A DNA stretch of 8,484 nucleotides from Nitriliruptoraceae bacterium. Lineage in GTDB: Bacteria > Actinomycetota > Nitriliruptoria > Nitriliruptorales > Nitriliruptoraceae. Numbering within the stretch: position 1 is the first letter of the stretch; each line of letters starts with the position of its first letter. The position numbers were made by a program, and so were the translations under genes. A model generated the notes under the pieces. That model saw only the letters and a program-made list of their open reading frames with translations, had not been told where the DNA came from and searched no databases. This document shows, one piece after another, positions 5,040 to 8,484 of the stretch. The stretch spans positions 1-8,484 of the forward strand of contig SKTN01000266.1 of NCBI GenBank assembly GCA_007117945.1. Reading direction: 5' to 3'.

Positions 5040-7582
5040 ACGGAGGCGGTCTCCCGCTCGACGATCGGCTGCCCCCGCCGGCGGTGCCACCGCTCCCACA
5101 GCACCAGCAGGGAGGGCAGCACCAGCAACGCGCCGACCAGGGACAACCCGATCGCGTAGGCCGTCACCTGCCCCATCTGCTGGAAGGGCACCAACGTCGA
5201 GGTGATCAGGATCCCGAACCCGCCCGCGGTGGTCACCGCAGAGCCGACCAGGGCCCCGCCGGTGTTGCGGGTGGTCTCGCGGATCGCCTCCTCGATGCTG
5301 TCGTAGCGCAGCCGGTCCTCCTCGAAACGTCGCGCCATGTGGATCGTGTAGGGCACACCGATGCCCACCGCCAGCCCCGTCAGGGTCGCGGTGACGGGGC
5401 CGAAGGGGATCCCACTGACGTACATCAGCCCGAAGGTCCACAGCACCACCAGGGCCACGGGCAGCATCGTCAGGACCCCGAGCGCCGGGCGACGGTTCTC
5501 GATCCAGAAGGTCAGCATCAGCACCAACGTCGCCGCGACCAGGGTGATGAACAGCGACACCACCTGGGTGTCCGACAGCGACGCCACGATCTGTGCGGTG
5601 ATGATCGGGTTCGAGGTGATGGCCACGCTGGCACCGACCTCCGCCAGGGCGCCGGTGTCCTCCTCGATCGCGGCCTGCAGTTCCAGCGCCCGGTCGTCGC
5701 CGGCCTGGGTGTCCACCTCGAGCAGCGTCGCCACGGGCGCGTCGTCATCGCCGAAGGCCAGCACCGCCTCGGCGCGGTCCGGGTCCGCCTCGCGCGCAGC
5801 GGCGAAGAGGGCCCCGACGTCGCCGTCGGCGGCCACCTCGCCGGTCTGCGGTTCGTAGCCCGCCGCCACGGCGGCCTCGGCGAACCCCGGCGCCACGGGG
5901 TCGCCCTCGGGGCCGGGTCCGAGCAGCTGCTGGACGAGGGACACCGGCGAGGTGGCGGAGGCGACCTGACCGGCCGGGGTGGCGACGGTGAGCACGTCGG
6001 GGGTGTCCCCGAGCTCGCGCACCACCTCGGCGAGGGCGTTGAAGGTGGCGGGCGCGGTCAGATCCGCGTCCTCGACCAGCACCTGGGTCGTCTCACCGAA
6101 ACCCCCGCCGAAGGCCTCCTCGATGGTGGCCAGGGTCTGGACGACGGGCGCGTCCTCGGGGAGGAAGTCGGTGAAGGAGAACTCCGTGGAGATGTTGCTC
6201 ATACCGAGGTAGCCGAACCCGCCCAGCACCAGCGCGACCACCAGGGTGGGCACGGGCGCCCGCTCCGCCAGCACCGAGGTCCGACCGGCGAGTTCCGGCA
6301 GCAACCGGTCGCGGGTGGCACCGAGCCCCTCGGCGGGCAGCCGCCCACCGGACTCCGCACGGCGGTCAAGCACGATCCGGAGCGCCGGCACGAAGGTGAG
6401 CATCAGCACGAAGGCCAGCACGATGCCCACCGAGGCGAGGATCCCGAAGTCCCGCAGCGCCGGGATCGGGTTGACGATGTTGGTCAGGAAGCCGATGGCG
6501 GTGGTCACCGTCGCCAGCACAAGGGCCACGCCGACGGTCCCGATGGCCGTGCGCATCCCGGCGTCCACGGTGCGGCCGGCACCCACCTCGTCGCGGTAGC
6601 GGGAGGTGAGGTGGATCCCGTAGTCCACCCCGAGCCCGACCAGCAGGATCGGCACGATCTGGGCCACCTCGGTCAGGGGCCCGAGCGCCCCGGCGCGCTG
6701 CAGCAGCGCCCCGACACCGTTCATCCACAGGACCACCAGCACGATGGTCAGCATCACCACCGAGGTGTCGGCCACCATCCGGCGGGCGGAGGCCACCCGC
6801 GAGGTCGCGCCCCGGGGGGTGACCCAGAACACGAACAGCAGCACGATCAGGATGATCGCGAAGGCGAAGGTGAACAGCTGGGCCACCTCGCCGAGGAAGT
6901 CGTCCCCGTCGCCGAACAGCAGGGCGAAACTGAAGGCGGAGACCTCCAGTGCCGTGGTGGCGTCCACCTCGGCGACGGCGTCGGCGACGGCAACCTCGCG
7001 GTCGATCTGGACGTCCACGTCGGTGGCGGCATCGACGAACACCAGCACCATGCCGAGCTCGGGGGTGTCGCCCGCGCCCTCGGGGACGAGCTGGGCGGCG
7101 AAGCCGAGCTCCGGACCGGCCTCGGCCAGGGCCTCGGCGTACAGGGCCTTGACGGCGTCGTCGTCGGGGAGGTCGGCGGGGGCGATGCCCTGGGCGGCCA
7201 GGGCCTGCTGGACGGGGACGAGGTAGCTGAGGATCCCCGGCTCACCGGGGCGATCCACGACGGTCGCGCCAGCGGGCGAGGCCGCGATCGCCGCTGCGAG
7301 GTCGTCGACCACCTCCAGCGCCTCGCGGGTGAGGACGTCACCGCCCTCATCGGCGACGACCACCTGCACCACCGAGGCGGTCGAGCCATCCCCGAACAGC
7401 TCGGAGATGCGCTCCGCGGCGTCGATGGCGGCGGACTCCGGCGAGAAGCCCTCCTGGCCCGACGCGCTCTCCAGGGTGCTGGCGAGGCCGGCGAAGACCA
7501 CGGTCAGGGCCAACGTGACCGCCAGCACCACCCACGGGAAGCGGGAGGTGACGGCCGCGAGGGCGCGGATCAGGGTCCTCAA
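5033..7582 (-). CDS. RND superfamily / MMPL-type membrane transporter
   Basis: This 849-residue protein has the duplicated RND layout: a span near 16-36, a large extracytoplasmic domain (about 37-233), five spans between about 234 and 406, then a span near 444-464, a second large domain (about 465-673) and five spans to about 830. The first half has the TM4 signature GLGVDYGIHLTSRYRDE (316-332), whose Asp320-Tyr is the proton-relay position in the family. The equivalent in TM10 is GIGVPYTIHMARRFEED (740-756), with Pro744 instead of Asp. The pattern recalls the HAE3-like branch, which I know best from archaea, and the hopanoid/MmpL exporters; the cargo is probably lipid-like but is not shown by the sequence. 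The start is TTG at 7582 with GGAG 6 nt upstream, and the next residues (RTLIRALAAVTSRFPW) are a typical cytoplasmic lead-in. It follows the DUF427 gene by 12 nt, so the two are likely one operon. Its stop lies in repeat copy C. Confidence 0.93.
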   Translation of the reverse strand: MRTLIRALAAVTSRFPWVVLAVTLALTVVFAGLASTLESASGQEGFSPESAAIDAAERISELFGDGSTASVVQVVVADEGGDVLTREALEVVDDLAAAIAASPAGATVVDRPGEPGILSYLVPVQQALAAQGIAPADLPDDDAVKALYAEALAEAGPELGFAAQLVPEGAGDTPELGMVLVFVDAATDVDVQIDREVAVADAVAEVDATTALEVSAFSFALLFGDGDDFLGEVAQLFTFAFAIILIVLLFVFWVTPRGATSRVASARRMVADTSVVMLTIVLVVLWMNGVGALLQRAGALGPLTEVAQIVPILLVGLGVDYGIHLTSRYRDEVGAGRTVDAGMRTAIGTVGVALVLATVTTAIGFLTNIVNPIPALRDFGILASVGIVLAFVLMLTFVPALRIVLDRRAESGGRLPAEGLGATRDRLLPELAGRTSVLAERAPVPTLVVALVLGGFGYLGMSNISTEFSFTDFLPEDAPVVQTLATIEEAFGGGFGETTQVLVEDADLTAPATFNALAEVVRELGDTPDVLTVATPAGQVASATSPVSLVQQLLGPGPEGDPVAPGFAEAAVAAGYEPQTGEVAADGDVGALFAAAREADPDRAEAVLAFGDDDAPVATLLEVDTQAGDDRALELQAAIEEDTGALAEVGASVAITSNPIITAQIVASLSDTQVVSLFITLVAATLVLMLTFWIENRRPALGVLTMLPVALVVLWTFGLMYVSGIPFGPVTATLTGLAVGIGVPYTIHMARRFEEDRLRYDSIEEAIRETTRNTGGALVGSAVTTAGGFGILITSTLVPFQQMGQVTAYAIGLSLVGALLVLPSLLVLWERWHRRRGQPIVERETASVV

Positions 7583-7594
7583 CAGCTGCTCCGG

Positions 7595-8419
7595 TCAGGC
7601 GGGTCGGGCGGGAGGTGGGGCGAAGGGCTCGTGGTCGTGGGCCACCTCGACCTGTGCGTCGTCGAAGGCCAGCAACCCCGCGATCGCGGCCACGGACGGG
7701 TCGGGGTCCTCGTACACCCACACCGCGTCCTCGAGGTGACGCTCACCGACCCGCACCGAGTGGTAACGGCCTGTGGTGCCCTTGTAAGGGCAGGTCGTGA
7801 CGGTGTCGGAGGACTCGAGCACCGCGGTGTCAACGTCCCCGGCGGGGAGGTAGGTGCGCACGGGGAGTCCGGTCTCGAACACCAGCACCGCGCGGTGGCT
7901 GTCGGCGACCACCTGCCCGTCCACGTGCACGGTGACGTGCCGGGAGGTCGGGACCGCATCGACGCGGTGGTAGGGATCGCGGACATGGCCGCGGACCTGC
8001 TCCTCCTCGAGGTAGACGGCGTCGACGGCAGCCGGGTCGAAGGCCACCAGCGCAGCCAGGGGTGGACAGCCCTCGATGGGATCGGGGTAGGACCACACCG
8101 CGTCGCGACGCTGCACTCCGGCCACCCGGAGGTGGTGGTAGGTCGCGTCCCCCTTGAAGGGGCAGTGGGTGCGGGTCTGTGAGGCTTCCAGCACCTCGCT
8201 GCGCACGTCGGCGGCGGGGAGGTAGATCACCGGGAACAGCCCCGTCTCGTACAGCAGCAACGCCGAGGTGGTGTCCGCCACCACCTCGCCGGCCACGACG
8301 ATCCGGACCCGTGGCCCGAAGGGTTCCAGGTACAGCTGGTGGGCCGGCCCCACGATCTGGAAGTTGGACCGTCCAGCCGGCCGGCGACCCAGAGGTCCGT
8401 TGCCGAGCGTCAGTGCCAT
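7595..8419 (-). CDS. Tandem DUF427 domain protein
   Basis: The 274-residue product holds two DUF427 domains, at about 37-138 and 160-258. Each carries the family hallmarks: FETGL-type (LYETGLFPVIYLP near 56-68; FETGLPVRTYLP near 181-192), the Cys-Pro-aromatic-Lys-Gly motif (CPFKG 86-90; CPYKG 210-214) followed by a His/Tyr-rich strand, and a Trp-aromatic-x-Asp-Pro motif (AVWSYPDP 107-114; AVWVYEDP 232-239). DUF427 proteins are small, soluble and beta-rich, and no reaction is established that I know of. The CPxKG cysteine is conserved in both copies, so neither looks degenerate. No signal peptide or membrane span is seen. The start is an ATG with AGGAGGAG 7 nt upstream. It is the first gene of a probable two-gene unit with the RND transporter. 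The Pro-rich tail (266-274) looks disordered. Confidence 0.92.
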   Translation of the reverse strand: MALTLGNGPLGRRPAGRSNFQIVGPAHQLYLEPFGPRVRIVVAGEVVADTTSALLLYETGLFPVIYLPAADVRSEVLEASQTRTHCPFKGDATYHHLRVAGVQRRDAVWSYPDPIEGCPPLAALVAFDPAAVDAVYLEEEQVRGHVRDPYHRVDAVPTSRHVTVHVDGQVVADSHRAVLVFETGLPVRTYLPAGDVDTAVLESSDTVTTCPYKGTTGRYHSVRVGERHLEDAVWVYEDPDPSVAAIAGLLAFDDAQVEVAHDHEPFAPPPARPA

Positions 8420-8454
8420 CTCGCTGCTCCTCCTGTGGACGTGCCGCCCTGCTG

Positions 8455-8484
8455 GTGGCCGGTGTGCGGGAGTGGCCGGTGTGC
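8455..8484. repeat. 13-nt direct repeat upstream of the DUF427 gene, cut by window edge
   Basis: GTGGCCGGTGTGC occurs at 8455-8467 and again at 8472-8484 with a 4-nt gap, in the 65-nt stretch upstream of the DUF427 gene. It may be the end of a longer tandem array or a pair of binding sites for a regulator of that gene. No promoter hexamers are clear in the visible part. Confidence 0.45.

Noticed and set aside
2892..5159. 755-codon plus-strand open frame
   Set aside because: It crosses several minus-strand genes, two intergenic gaps and all repeat copies. It is Pro/Arg/Ala-rich and explained by GC composition.
4913..8182. 1089-codon plus-strand open frame
   Set aside because: It lies antisense to the transporter and DUF427 genes. 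The product is Gly/His/Gln/Arg/Asp-rich with no domain pattern. Long antisense frames are expected where third codon positions are nearly all G or C.

Overview
The window is a very GC-rich stretch of bacterial chromosome in which every gene I can support lies on the minus strand. The strong G/C preference at codon third positions, the frequent GTG/TTG starts and the purine-rich Shine-Dalgarno (SD) sites point to a high-GC actinobacterium. A deep lineage such as Nitriliruptoria or Acidimicrobiia is a guess from style only. No tRNA, rRNA, insertion sequence or CRISPR array was seen.

Read in the direction of transcription (right to left), the first unit is a tandem-domain DUF427 protein (7595-8419). 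A large RND/MMPL-type membrane transporter (5033-7582, TTG start) follows 12 nt later. The transporter's stop codon lies inside a dispersed repeat, of which two copies (4998-5039 and 4900-4958) fill much of the 269-nt gap to the next gene. That gene encodes a 365-residue soluble protein I do not recognise (3666-4763, GTG start).

After it comes a 532-nt non-coding stretch (3134-3665). It holds a degenerate 19-nt tandem repeat, a third copy of the dispersed repeat (3507-3565), a candidate promoter and two inverted repeats. The second unit then starts: an ethanolamine-utilisation operon with eutN (microcompartment vertex protein, 2843-3133), eutA (reactivating factor, 1387-2832) and eutB (ammonia-lyase large subunit, 1-1364, running off the left edge). 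The gaps are 10 and 22 nt. EutB makes acetaldehyde and ammonia from ethanolamine using adenosylcobalamin. EutA swaps damaged cofactor out of the enzyme. EutN suggests a protein-shelled compartment. EutC and the hexameric shell proteins are not in view and would be expected to the left.

The least explained element is the dispersed 42-59 nt repeat. Its copies lie downstream of two consecutive genes in the same orientation. Two of the three differences in the core of the divergent copy change G-C pairs to G-U pairs in a minus-strand transcript, which keeps a predicted stem intact. This is consistent with an RNA-level element but rests on few changes.
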